DNA from: Calditrichota bacterium
Lineage (GTDB): Bacteria > Calditrichota > Calditrichia > RBG-13-44-9
DNA: 6,543 nucleotides
Assembly (NCBI GenBank): GCA_024276455.1
Contig: JAJRXE010000481.1
Coordinates: forward strand, 1 to 6,543
Direction: 5' to 3'
Shown: one piece after another, positions 1 through 6,289 of the stretch
How the letters are laid out: each line of letters opens with the position of its first letter
How positions within the stretch are numbered: the stretch's first letter is position 1
Notes under the pieces: model-generated
Databases searched by the model: none
What the model was told of the DNA's origin: nothing
Seen by the model: only the letters and a program-made list of their open reading frames with translations
Made by a program: the position numbers and the translations under genes

Positions 1-554
1 AAAGGGCGGATTTTCTGGTAAACGCCCTCGATACCGGCAACCAGGTAGGGCGGTTTGCCCTTCCCGAAGCCGCGGAAGTAAGCCTGCAGACGCCCTCTTT
101 TTCTTCCCGGCGAAAACGGCAATCCCTGCAATGGTTCGCTGAGACGCCAGCGCAAGGTAACGTCAACCTTTTGCCGGGGAACAAAGCGCACCAGCAACAC
201 ATTGAAGGAATCCACAAAGAAAAAAGTTTCGGTGCCCACCTCGTAGCGGCGCTCCAGACGGTCCGGGTAAAGGCAGATTTCCCGGGCGTCGGAACGGTGC
301 AATATCCGGCCGTTCAGCTCCAGGAAGTAATCCTCCAGGTAACGGCTCTCTCGAATGGTGTAGCCCTGAAATCCGTCCCGGTTGAAGCGCTGCGTCTCCC
401 CGAACCAGAACGCCGCCCGCTTATTGCTGAACACAAAGCGGTGCGGAGCGCGGGGATCCAATCGTAGCACCAGATCCCCTTCCCCCTCTTGAGCCGGAAG
501 GGTGCCGGCCGTGATTCCCATGGTAAGAAAAAGTACGGTTAAGAGTTTCTTCAT
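1..554 (-). CDS. Exported protein, N-terminal part; probable amylo-alpha-1,6-glucosidase-like (debranching) enzyme, runs off the window
   Basis: Open frame of 184 codons from ATG at 554 to the left edge without a stop; the C-terminal part lies outside. The leader MKKLLTVLFLTMGITAGTLPA has two lysines, a hydrophobic core and a likely signal peptidase I cut after Ala21 (LPA|Q), so the protein is exported. Residues 38-130 look like an all-beta domain rich in aromatic residues: RFVFSNKRAAFWFGET (39-54), GFQGYTIRESRYLEDY (61-76), YPDRLERRYEVGTETFFF (96-113) and DSFNVLLVRFVP (115-126). From memory this series (F-x-N-K, then G-x-T, then YPD-x-L-x-R-x-Y) resembles the N-terminal domain of amylo-alpha-1,6-glucosidase-like proteins of Bacteroidota and relatives. 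The catalytic part is not visible, so GH15- or GH63-like enzymes remain possible. Its place directly after two GH13 amylases supports an alpha-glucan role. There is no clear Shine-Dalgarno before the ATG, only A-rich sequence and CGGGG touching the start. Another ATG 24 bases upstream is out of frame and soon reaches a stop. The coding frame is well supported, the function less so. Confidence 0.75.
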   Translation of the reverse strand, partial: MKKLLTVLFLTMGITAGTLPAQEGEGDLVLRLDPRAPHRFVFSNKRAAFWFGETQRFNRDGFQGYTIRESRYLEDYFLELNGRILHRSDAREICLYPDRLERRYEVGTETFFFVDSFNVLLVRFVPRQKVDVTLRWRLSEPLQGLPFSPGRKRGRLQAYFRGFGKGKPPYLVAGIEGVYQKIRP

Positions 555-576
555 CCCCGTTTTTTCTTTTTAATCA

Positions 577-604
577 TTTCTCGCAAGGACGCAATGGCGC
601 AAAG
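577..604. repeat. Degenerate CGCAAAG-type intergenic repeat, copy 1
   Basis: The 111-bp spacer between the large amylase and the left-edge gene carries TTTCTCGCAAGGACGCAATG followed by GCGCAAAG, that is three spaced GCAA(A/G/T)G units. A related copy lies at 6048-6080. Similar strings of CGCAAAG units recur between genes in many unrelated bacterial genomes (from memory), with no agreed function. The rest of this spacer holds an 8-bp perfect palindrome TTGCGCAA (634-641) and A/T-rich sequence (608-626). No convincing hairpin-plus-T-run terminator is seen on the minus strand. Confidence 0.5.
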
Positions 605-665
605 AACAAAACAAAAATTTATTTATCGCGGCGTTGCGCAAGACACCACTCTTTCAAACTCACCG

Positions 666-3563
666 CTACCGGAGTAACAACATTCGCCGGGTCTGGCGGT
701 AATCACCGGCTTTGAAGTGCAACAGGTAAATACCGCTGGCTACGGGTCGTCCGGCGTTGTCGGTGCCGTCCCACCGGCGCTTGTAACGTCCGGGGGTAAA
801 TTCGCCCTCCGCCAGGGTACGCACTTTCTGTCCCAGCAGATTGTACACCACCAGGCTCACTTTCACCGCTTCCGGCACTTCAAAGGACACCGTGGTGCTC
901 GGATTGAACGGATTGGGGTAGTTTGGCAGCAAGCGGAAGCTCAAGGGGATTTCCGCTTGGGTCAGCTCCACCCCGGTAATAATGCCCTGCTCCGGGGCCT
1001 CCAGTTTTTTGGTGGTGAAAATGTGGAATTCCCCCGGCTGCAAATCCACCGTCTGGGCAGAGTAGTACACCTCCAGACTGTCTCCGGAGAAATAGTCGTA
1101 CCACCAACCGGTGCGAGAGAAATTGCCGCTCACCGCCAGCGGAGTCACCCCGAAATTCCCCACAATCACCACGTCCATGTCGGGATGACGGAGGACAATG
1201 CGCTTGCGCCCGGCAGTGTCGTTCAACCACAGCTCCACCTGGGTGTCCGGACTGCGAAACACTTCGTTCTCGCGCCGCAGCTTCAGCAGCGCCGCCCACA
1301 CTTTGTAAAGGGTGCGGCGACCGAAATCCCGGAAATAATCCCAGCGAATGGGCTTCTCGCCCAGTCGTCCGTTGTAGTCAATGGAGTAATCGTAACCCAG
1401 TTCGCCAAACTGCCAGATCATTTTGGGCCCCGGGTAGGTGAAGAAGAACGCGCCGGCCAGTTTCATGCGATCCAGGGCGGTAGCCAGGTTCTTCACATTG
1501 TAATCGCCGCTGCTGTTTCCCCAGGTTTTGTTTTTGTACATCAGACGCTCTTCGTCGTGGCTCTCCATGTAGGTGACCAGATTGGGCTGGTTCCACCCGC
1601 GGGTACCGTAATAGCCCCAGGAGAAATCAGATTTGCCGTTGTCGTGGTAACCCATGGTGGCTTCGCTGTAGTTGTAGTTGGAATTCCCCCACAGCATCAT
1701 GCCGTAGTCAGCTAACTCTTTCTCCTCGCTGTTTTCGGTGAAATGCTCCAGAATAACGTAAGCGCTGCTGTCCACCTGCCACATTTTGTCTGCCATCCGT
1801 TTGAGAATCCGAATGCGGGAAGCGTCGTAAGCCCACCCGTCGCCGGGTTTGTTGGTGAACCCCTTGGTGAAATCGAACCGGTACCCGTCAATTCGGTATT
1901 CGGTGAGCCAGTAGCGGGTCACCCGGTCCACAAATTTCTGGGTGGCAGGACTCTCGTGGTTAAAATCGTATCCCCAGCTGTAAGTGGGATTGGGTGAAGT
2001 CTGATTGTACCAGGGATTGTTGGCCGCCGGTCGGGAATTCTGGCTGTCCCAGTAAAGGCGCACCAGCGGCGACTGCCCGTAGGAATGGTTCAGGACGATG
2101 TCCATGATGACGGCCATGCCCCGCCGGTGGCATTCGTCCACCAGTTTTTTCAAGGTGTTTTTGGGCCCGTAATATTTGTCCGGTGCAAAGTAGAAGGAAG
2201 GATTGTAGCCCCAACTGGAATTGCCCTCGAACTCGCTAATCGGCATCAGTTCAATGGCATTCACGCCCAGATTTTGAAGATAATCCAGAGTGTCCCGCAG
2301 GGTGTTAAAATCGTGTTCGGACAAAAAATCGCGCAGCAGCAGCTCGTAGATGACCAGGTCTTGCTGAGGGGGGCGCCGGAAGGTGTCCGAATAGACCCAC
2401 TGGAAAGGCGTCTGGGCGGTTTGCAGCACCGCTACCGGGTAATCGGTTTTTCCCTGCGGGTAAGGCTTTAAATCGGGGTAAATATTGTCCGGAATGTAGG
2501 CATCGTTCCAGGGATCCAGAATCTTGTCTGTGTAGGGATCGGCAATACGAAGTTCCCCGTCTACCAGATACTGGAAGGCGTACTCCTTGCCCGGGCTGAG
2601 TCCGTCGATCTGAATCCACCAGTGGACGCTGTCCTGGTCAATGACGTATTTCTTCATGTAATAAGTGGTGTCCACCTTCCAGTCGTTGAAATCGCCAATG
2701 ACGTACACGAACTTTTTGTAAGGTGCGAACAGCGAGAGGGTCACGCTGGTGGCGCTGGTGTAATTAATTCCGTCGATGGTACCGGCGGGCCATTCGGCCT
2801 CCTGTACCGGGGGATTAATCATGATCACAAAGGTGCTGGTGTCTGTCAGTCCAGAAGTGTCCGCAGCCACTACACTCAGCAGGTGAAATCCGCTCACCTT
2901 CCCGTTCGAAAGAAATTCGTAACGCAGGGTATCTTCAATAGTAAAAGCGGCCAGCGTATCATCCACCAGCATCTGCAACCAGGTCAATTCCGTACCGATG
3001 ACTGCCGCGGTAGCCACGACTGAAATGGTGTCCTGGGCGCCGGCAAACACCGGGGAACGCCGGGGATCGCCGTAACTCAGATTCACCTCCGGTTGCAAAA
3101 TCACCACCGAAACACCGGGTTCGTACAGATCCAGGAAAATGTCCTCCCCGCCCACGTCGCGGCCGGTACGGCTGCCGTCGGGACTGCGAAAAACGAAAGC
3201 CAGTTGCAAGATTTTCTCCTGCGGGTCGGTCACGTTGTAATACTGCCGCGGATAACCGATGGTTAGCTGATACAGATCGGTCCCGATGCGGGTGAGTTTG
3301 GCTTTCGGGACGTTCACGTTCCAGTCGGCAATCACATGCTTCCAGTCGTGCGGGTTGGTGCTGTAATTGGTAATCACCCCGGTGTGGGCGTACACATCGC
3401 CGGTGTAGCCCATCAACCCCTGGTCGCCCTGGGTGGCATCAAAAATCACCACAATGGAATCATTTTCGGTGGCGTAGGTGGGGATGGACGTCACCACCTG
3501 ACTGCGAAGCGGTAAGGCAAACCAAAACAAAATCAAAGACGCTACCAGAATTTTATTTCTCAT
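666..3563 (-). CDS. Large secreted modular GH13 alpha-amylase-type enzyme with CBM48-like domain and FlgD/Por-type C-terminal sorting domain
   Basis: 965 residues, predicted to hydrolyse alpha-1,4- and possibly alpha-1,6-linked glucans outside the cell. Order of parts: signal peptide 1-21 (MRNK, then a hydrophobic core, cut near LRS|Q); beta-rich module about 25-150 (GDVYAHTGVITN, 55-66; FVFRSPDGSRTGRDVGG, 123-139) of a kind I recall in front of amylases of FCB bacteria; Ig-like module about 151-252; CBM48/E-set module about 262-355 (VIGDFNDW, 288-295; ADPYTDK, 341-347); GH13 barrel about 400-765; beta-sandwich about 770-855; C-terminal domain 881-965 (NYPNPFNPST, then VASGIYLLHF). All four GH13 regions are intact: D488/N492/H493 (MDIVLNH), nucleophile D564 (GYRFDF), acid/base E606 (VILEHF) and D670 (ESHDEE). 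The CBM48-plus-barrel layout recalls isoamylase, pullulanase or branching enzymes, so exact specificity is open. The ATG at 3563 has a good Shine-Dalgarno. A 152-bp spacer separates it from the upstream amylase; the two may be co-transcribed, or this gene may have its own promoter. The stop is TAG. Confidence 0.93.
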   Translation of the reverse strand: MRNKILVASLILFWFALPLRSQVVTSIPTYATENDSIVVIFDATQGDQGLMGYTGDVYAHTGVITNYSTNPHDWKHVIADWNVNVPKAKLTRIGTDLYQLTIGYPRQYYNVTDPQEKILQLAFVFRSPDGSRTGRDVGGEDIFLDLYEPGVSVVILQPEVNLSYGDPRRSPVFAGAQDTISVVATAAVIGTELTWLQMLVDDTLAAFTIEDTLRYEFLSNGKVSGFHLLSVVAADTSGLTDTSTFVIMINPPVQEAEWPAGTIDGINYTSATSVTLSLFAPYKKFVYVIGDFNDWKVDTTYYMKKYVIDQDSVHWWIQIDGLSPGKEYAFQYLVDGELRIADPYTDKILDPWNDAYIPDNIYPDLKPYPQGKTDYPVAVLQTAQTPFQWVYSDTFRRPPQQDLVIYELLLRDFLSEHDFNTLRDTLDYLQNLGVNAIELMPISEFEGNSSWGYNPSFYFAPDKYYGPKNTLKKLVDECHRRGMAVIMDIVLNHSYGQSPLVRLYWDSQNSRPAANNPWYNQTSPNPTYSWGYDFNHESPATQKFVDRVTRYWLTEYRIDGYRFDFTKGFTNKPGDGWAYDASRIRILKRMADKMWQVDSSAYVILEHFTENSEEKELADYGMMLWGNSNYNYSEATMGYHDNGKSDFSWGYYGTRGWNQPNLVTYMESHDEERLMYKNKTWGNSSGDYNVKNLATALDRMKLAGAFFFTYPGPKMIWQFGELGYDYSIDYNGRLGEKPIRWDYFRDFGRRTLYKVWAALLKLRRENEVFRSPDTQVELWLNDTAGRKRIVLRHPDMDVVIVGNFGVTPLAVSGNFSRTGWWYDYFSGDSLEVYYSAQTVDLQPGEFHIFTTKKLEAPEQGIITGVELTQAEIPLSFRLLPNYPNPFNPSTTVSFEVPEAVKVSLVVYNLLGQKVRTLAEGEFTPGRYKRRWDGTDNAGRPVASGIYLLHFKAGDYRQTRRMLLLR

Positions 3564-3569
3564 GAAATA

Positions 3570-3574
3570 CCTCG
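3570..3574 (-). promoter_or_regulatory. Shine-Dalgarno of the large amylase
   Basis: On the minus strand CGAGG (GAGG core, 3570-3573) stands six bases before the ATG at 3563. The spacing and the signal peptide that follows both fix this start. Confidence 0.6.
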
Positions 3575-3630
3575 TTTTTCGGTGTAAAATTTCCCATTGT
3601 TATTCACTAACTCGAATTCCCTGTTTAAAT

Positions 3631-3652
3631 CCGCTTCACTCCGCGGAAGCGG
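3631..3652. other. Small hairpin in the spacer between the two amylase genes
   Basis: CCGCTTC (3631-3637) and GAAGCGG (3646-3652) form a perfect 7-bp GC-rich stem with an 8-base loop. It lies 63 bases after the stop of the lipoprotein amylase and 67 bases before the start of the large amylase, in the direction of transcription. Reading the minus strand, it is followed by ATTTAAACAGG, which is not a good T-run, so it is not a classic terminator. It could attenuate transcription or protect a processed mRNA end. The remainder of the 152-bp spacer is A/T-rich, and I could not assign a promoter in it. Confidence 0.45.
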
Positions 3653-3715
3653 TGAACGCAAAATATCTATTTAAATTCCCATTTCCGCGCGATGTTCCGA
3701 AGAAAACATTTCCTT

Positions 3716-5125
3716 TCAGTTGCTTCCTTTTTCGGCGATAAACACGCTGGTCTGGAAAGGAGGAATTTCCCGGAAGAACATTTCCTCCACATTCAGACGC
3801 TGTTCCGCTCGGCCCAATTGCTGAAATTCCAGAAACCGCAACTGGTTCAGAATTTCTTTCGGCATGGTGACGAACACTTTCTCTGCCGTTTTGCGCCAGA
3901 GATTGGAAATGACGATAGCCACATAGCGATCGTCTTCCCGGAGAAACGCTCCCACCGAACCTTTCAGAGCCGCCACCTGCAGGGGAACAAAATCCCCCTC
4001 GGTGAAGCAACTGTACTGTTTGCGCCAGCGGATCAGGCGCCGGTAAAGATTCTGCAGGGCGGTGTCCGCCTGCGCCCAGTTCAGCTCTGTCTTTTCGAAC
4101 AGGGATGGTTTCTCGGTTTCTCCGATTTCCTGTCCGGCATAGATCAGCGGAATTCCCGGCACGGTGAAGATGAACGTCGCGTAGGCTTCGATGGCCTGGG
4201 GCCCGAACACCGCCAGACTGCGCGGCTCATCATGATTTTCCAGAAAACGCATTGGCAGGGCGTTTTGGGGGTAGCGGCGGTCTTTTTCGGCAATCAGCGC
4301 CACCGCCTCCCCGCTGCGCTTCTTGCCCTCTCGAATGTCCTTCAGCAAATGGTAAAGCGTCCAGTCGTAATCGGAATTGAATCCAGCGATCAGCAGTTGG
4401 GGATCCTCCCACTCCGCCAGCAGGTAAAGCTCCGGTTTTATTTGGCGCAGCCGGGGAATCGCTTCCTTCCAGAAATCCAGCGGCACCATGCCAGCCACGT
4501 CCACTCGATAGCCGTCCACATCGAATTTCTCGATCCAGTACAACAGCGTCTCCAGCATGTAGCGGCGCATCTCCGGGTTGTCGTAATTGAAATCGGTCAC
4601 GTCGCTCCAATCGGCCACCTCGCGCGTGAAGTTGCCCTCTTCGTCTCTCATGAACCAGTCCGGATGGCGCTCCATTTCCACATGATCGTTGGCGGAATGG
4701 TTGGGGACCATGCCAACAATCACTTTCATTCCCAGGCGGTGAATGGCCTCCACCAGCGCCCGGAAATCCGCCTCGCTACCGTACTCGGGGTTAATCTTTC
4801 GAAAATCTTTGATGGAGAACGGACTGCCCAGGGTGCCTTTGCGCCCCTTCTCCCCGATCGGGTAAATGGGCATGATCCAGATGATGTCAATTCCCAGTTC
4901 CTTTATGTAGGGTAGCTTTTCCTGCAGTGCCCGGAAGTTTCCCTGCGCGGTGTACACCCGGGGAAACACTTCGTACAACACTCCCTTGCGGGCCCATTCC
5001 GGAGCTCGGGGCGCCGCGAACCGACTGAAATCTTCCAACTCCTTGCCGGTACCGTGCTGGCGCTCGCAGTACAGGACTAAAAACAAAATGGCAAATAAGC
5101 TCATTATTCCTCCCAGCTTTCTCAT
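3716..5125 (-). CDS. GH13 alpha-amylase-family glycosidase with lipoprotein-like leader
   Basis: 469 residues from ATG at 5125; a GTG one codon earlier (5128) is the alternative start. The leader MRKLGGIMSLFAILFLVLYC ends in Cys20, giving a lipobox-like LVLYC. Tyr at -1 is unusual for a lipobox, so lipid attachment is probable but not sure; otherwise it is an uncleaved anchor. The rest is a single GH13 barrel, about residues 46-375, with a short C-terminal beta-domain, and no carbohydrate-binding module or sorting domain. Catalytic residues: nucleophile D209 (GYRVDVAGMVP), acid/base E238 (LLAEWED) and transition-state stabiliser D299 (ENHDEPR). Region I reads VGMVPNH (137-143): the Asp five residues before the conserved His is Gly138, whereas most GH13 enzymes have D there. 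The AGMVP-DFW and AEWEDP context suits a GH13 group common in Bacteroidota-like bacteria, probably acting on maltodextrins in the periplasm or at the membrane. Overlap with trmB by one base shows co-transcription and likely translational coupling. Specificity (amylase, maltogenic or alpha-glucosidase) is not decidable here. Confidence 0.9.
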   Translation of the reverse strand: MRKLGGIMSLFAILFLVLYCERQHGTGKELEDFSRFAAPRAPEWARKGVLYEVFPRVYTAQGNFRALQEKLPYIKELGIDIIWIMPIYPIGEKGRKGTLGSPFSIKDFRKINPEYGSEADFRALVEAIHRLGMKVIVGMVPNHSANDHVEMERHPDWFMRDEEGNFTREVADWSDVTDFNYDNPEMRRYMLETLLYWIEKFDVDGYRVDVAGMVPLDFWKEAIPRLRQIKPELYLLAEWEDPQLLIAGFNSDYDWTLYHLLKDIREGKKRSGEAVALIAEKDRRYPQNALPMRFLENHDEPRSLAVFGPQAIEAYATFIFTVPGIPLIYAGQEIGETEKPSLFEKTELNWAQADTALQNLYRRLIRWRKQYSCFTEGDFVPLQVAALKGSVGAFLREDDRYVAIVISNLWRKTAEKVFVTMPKEILNQLRFLEFQQLGRAEQRLNVEEMFFREIPPFQTSVFIAEKGSN

Positions 5126-5138
5126 CACTCGTCCCTTT
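5123..5138 (-). promoter_or_regulatory. Stop-start overlap and Shine-Dalgarno deciding the amylase start
   Basis: On the minus strand AAAGGGA (5138-5132) is followed by six bases and then ATG (5125-5123), whose A is also the last base of the trmB stop TGA (5127-5125). The GTG at 5128 would leave only three bases after the Shine-Dalgarno, so the ATG is preferred. The TGATG arrangement suggests that ribosomes finishing trmB re-initiate on the amylase. Confidence 0.55.
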
Positions 5139-6018
5139 CGTTCGATTGATCCAATTTAAGCAATTCATTTGTCCGGGGCTGGCGGGAGAAGTCCAGATTC
5201 ACAATGGGATTATCGGGGAATTTCTCCCGTAACAGTTTTCCCAGCGTTTCGAATTCGCCGGGATGCATTTCAATCACCGCATCGCTCACGTCCACCCCGG
5301 CCCGCAAGCCGTAGAGAGTAATGTCCAGAATGATGTGATTGGTGGCAATCTGCACGATGGCTTTGTTCTTGGTCCAGGCCGCCTGACGCTCGTACTGCTT
5401 GTTTGCCTCTCCCATGATGAGCTCCATGCGGTCGCGAATCAGGATGAGTTTGTGGTCCCAGATTTTTTCCAGCTGGCGTTCCTCCAGACCGTAACTGTAC
5501 ACCAGGCCGATTTGAGGAATCCGGGTAAAGGAAAAAATGACGATTTTTACCCCCCGCTTTTCCGCATCCCGCAAATCCTGCTCAATCTCCCGGATTTCCC
5601 GGCGCCAGGCGGAAATGTAAATCTCCTCCTGCGCTTCCTGAATCATCTCCCGCGCCTTGGCGATCAAATGGGTGTAACCGGTGATATTCCAGAGATGCCC
5701 CGGCTGAATGGCCGTTTTAATCTCCTGTAAACTGTTCCGGAAATCTTCCAGGCGCTTCTGGTAACGCTGGGAGAGCATGTTGAGGAATTCGTCCGGCGGC
5801 AACGGAATGTAGCGCTCCGGCTGGGTGGACAGCGCACTCACCGCCCCGTAGGATTCCAGACGCCGAATAACGTCGTAAATGGCCGAGCGGGGAATCCCGG
5901 AATTTTTACTCAACTCGTAGCGGGTCACCGGCGAATGCTGTAGCAGCGAGATGTACGCTTTCGCCTCGTACTGGGTGAATCCCAATTCGGTCATTTTTCT
6001 GGCCAGTGTTTCGAGCAT
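5125..6018 (-). CDS. TrmB-family transcriptional regulator, probable sugar-responsive regulator of the glucan locus
   Basis: 297 residues. Residues about 8-75 form the TrmB-type winged helix-turn-helix: LGFTQYEAKAYISLL (12-26), then SKNSGIPRSAIYDVIRRLES (37-56), the recognition-helix region, and a wing ending QPERYIPLPP (66-75). A charged helix 80-105 is probably the dimerising coiled coil. The effector part, about 112-265, has the phospholipase D-like fold signature of TrmB C-terminal domains (AREMIQEAQEEIYISAWRRE, 122-141; GVKIVIF, 156-162; WDHKLILIRDRMELIMGE, 187-204). No full catalytic HxKxxxxD motif is present, so it is a binding domain rather than an enzyme. The protein is a little shorter than the archaeal TrmB regulators (about 340 residues), which bind maltose, trehalose or maltodextrin and repress the ABC transporter genes next to them. 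Ligand and target here are inferred from the neighbours: permease gene upstream, amylases downstream. It is co-transcribed with the amylase it overlaps, and self-regulation is likely. A strong Shine-Dalgarno supports the ATG at 6018. Confidence 0.92.
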   Translation of the reverse strand: MLETLARKMTELGFTQYEAKAYISLLQHSPVTRYELSKNSGIPRSAIYDVIRRLESYGAVSALSTQPERYIPLPPDEFLNMLSQRYQKRLEDFRNSLQEIKTAIQPGHLWNITGYTHLIAKAREMIQEAQEEIYISAWRREIREIEQDLRDAEKRGVKIVIFSFTRIPQIGLVYSYGLEERQLEKIWDHKLILIRDRMELIMGEANKQYERQAAWTKNKAIVQIATNHIILDITLYGLRAGVDVSDAVIEMHPGEFETLGKLLREKFPDNPIVNLDFSRQPRTNELLKLDQSNERDE

Positions 6019-6024
6019 CAGGGG

Positions 6025-6031
6025 CTCCTTT
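6025..6031 (-). promoter_or_regulatory. Shine-Dalgarno of the trmB-family gene
   Basis: Minus-strand AAAGGAG lies six bases before the ATG at 6018. It is the strongest ribosome binding site in the window. Confidence 0.8.
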
Positions 6032-6047
6032 CCCTATTTCTTTTGTT

Positions 6048-6080
6048 TATCTCACGCAAAGACACAAAGTCTGCGAAGGT
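6048..6080. repeat. Degenerate CGCAAAG-type intergenic repeat, copy 2
   Basis: TATCTCACGCAAAGACACAA followed by AGTCTGCGAAGG: three units (CGCAAAG, CACAAAG, TGCGAAG) at about 9-11-base spacing. It aligns with copy 1 at 577-604 in the same orientation, both beginning with T-rich sequence and CTC. It sits in the trmB leader about 30 bases before the start codon, so it would be in the 5' untranslated mRNA if transcription starts upstream. Confidence 0.5.
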
Positions 6081-6087
6081 TCTATTG

Positions 6088-6111
6088 AGAAATTTCTGTT
6101 CACATGTCTAC
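6088..6111. promoter_or_regulatory. Two adjacent small palindromes, possible operator upstream of trmB
   Basis: AGAAATTTCT (6088-6097) is a perfect 10-bp palindrome and is directly followed by GTTCACATGTCTAC (6098-6111), an inverted repeat of the form GTnnACATGTnnAC. They lie 70-93 bases before the trmB start and touch a weak candidate -10 element. An operator role is a guess from position and symmetry; chance is possible in A/T-rich DNA. Confidence 0.25.
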
Positions 6112-6136
6112 CTATTTCATTGCGTTTTACTTTCAA
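6109..6136 (-). promoter_or_regulatory. Weak candidate promoter for trmB-amylase
   Basis: On the minus strand TTGAAA (6136-6131; five of six matches to the -35 consensus) is followed after 16 bases by TAGGTA (6114-6109), a poor -10 match. It would start transcription about 85 bases before trmB. A promoter somewhere in this 271-bp spacer is likely, but this exact assignment is weak. Confidence 0.2.
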
Positions 6137-6198
6137 AATTACGCCAGCAAAACGAAATACTCCTGCATGCTCAACCGATTCTACTTTGCTACTTGGAT

Positions 6199-6233
6199 TT
6201 CTCTTTTTATTTTACTTTTTTAAAAAATTTTTT
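6199..6233. other. A/T tract in the permease-trmB spacer
   Basis: A strongly A/T-rich block ends in TTTTTTAAAAAATTTTTT (6216-6233). Such phased A and T tracts bend DNA and can act as upstream promoter elements. On the minus strand it also lies about 57 bases after the permease stop, where U-rich RNA might help end transcription, but no GC-rich hairpin directly precedes it. The whole spacer 6019-6289 contains no credible gene: the plus-strand frames there are low-complexity, and part of one is the repeat at 6048-6080. Confidence 0.35.
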
Positions 6234-6289
6234 GCTCCCAATCAAGGTCCGTTAACCCTTTCATTTTCAAAGAATTGGACGACCTGATG

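Noticed and set aside
171..467. A 98-codon open frame on the plus strand near the left edge
   Set aside because: It lies opposite the exported debranching-like gene, whose signal peptide and continuous frame make the minus strand the coding strand.
577..604. CRISPR-like array
   Set aside because: The units are only about 9 bases long, have no unique spacers of 30 bases and occur in two isolated copies.
717..1715. A 332-codon open frame on the plus strand opposite the large amylase
   Set aside because: It mirrors the GH13 coding sequence; the translation is low in recognisable motifs and has no ribosome binding site or neighbours on that strand.
3692..4915. A 407-codon open frame on the plus strand opposite the lipoprotein amylase
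   Set aside because: It is antisense to an unmistakable GH13 gene, its translation has no recognisable domain and is rich in His, Gln and Arg, as expected from the reverse complement of GC-rich codons.
5125..6018. Phospholipase D-like enzyme activity of the regulator
   Set aside because: The C-terminal fold resembles the phospholipase D superfamily, but the complete HxKxxxxD catalytic motif is missing and the N-terminal winged helix marks a TrmB regulator.
6006..6287. Plus-strand frames of 93 and 70 codons in the permease-trmB spacer
   Set aside because: They begin in the trmB start region, pass through the CGCAAAG-type repeat and end in low-complexity Phe/Leu-rich sequence from the A/T tract. 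Nothing suggests a real membrane peptide.
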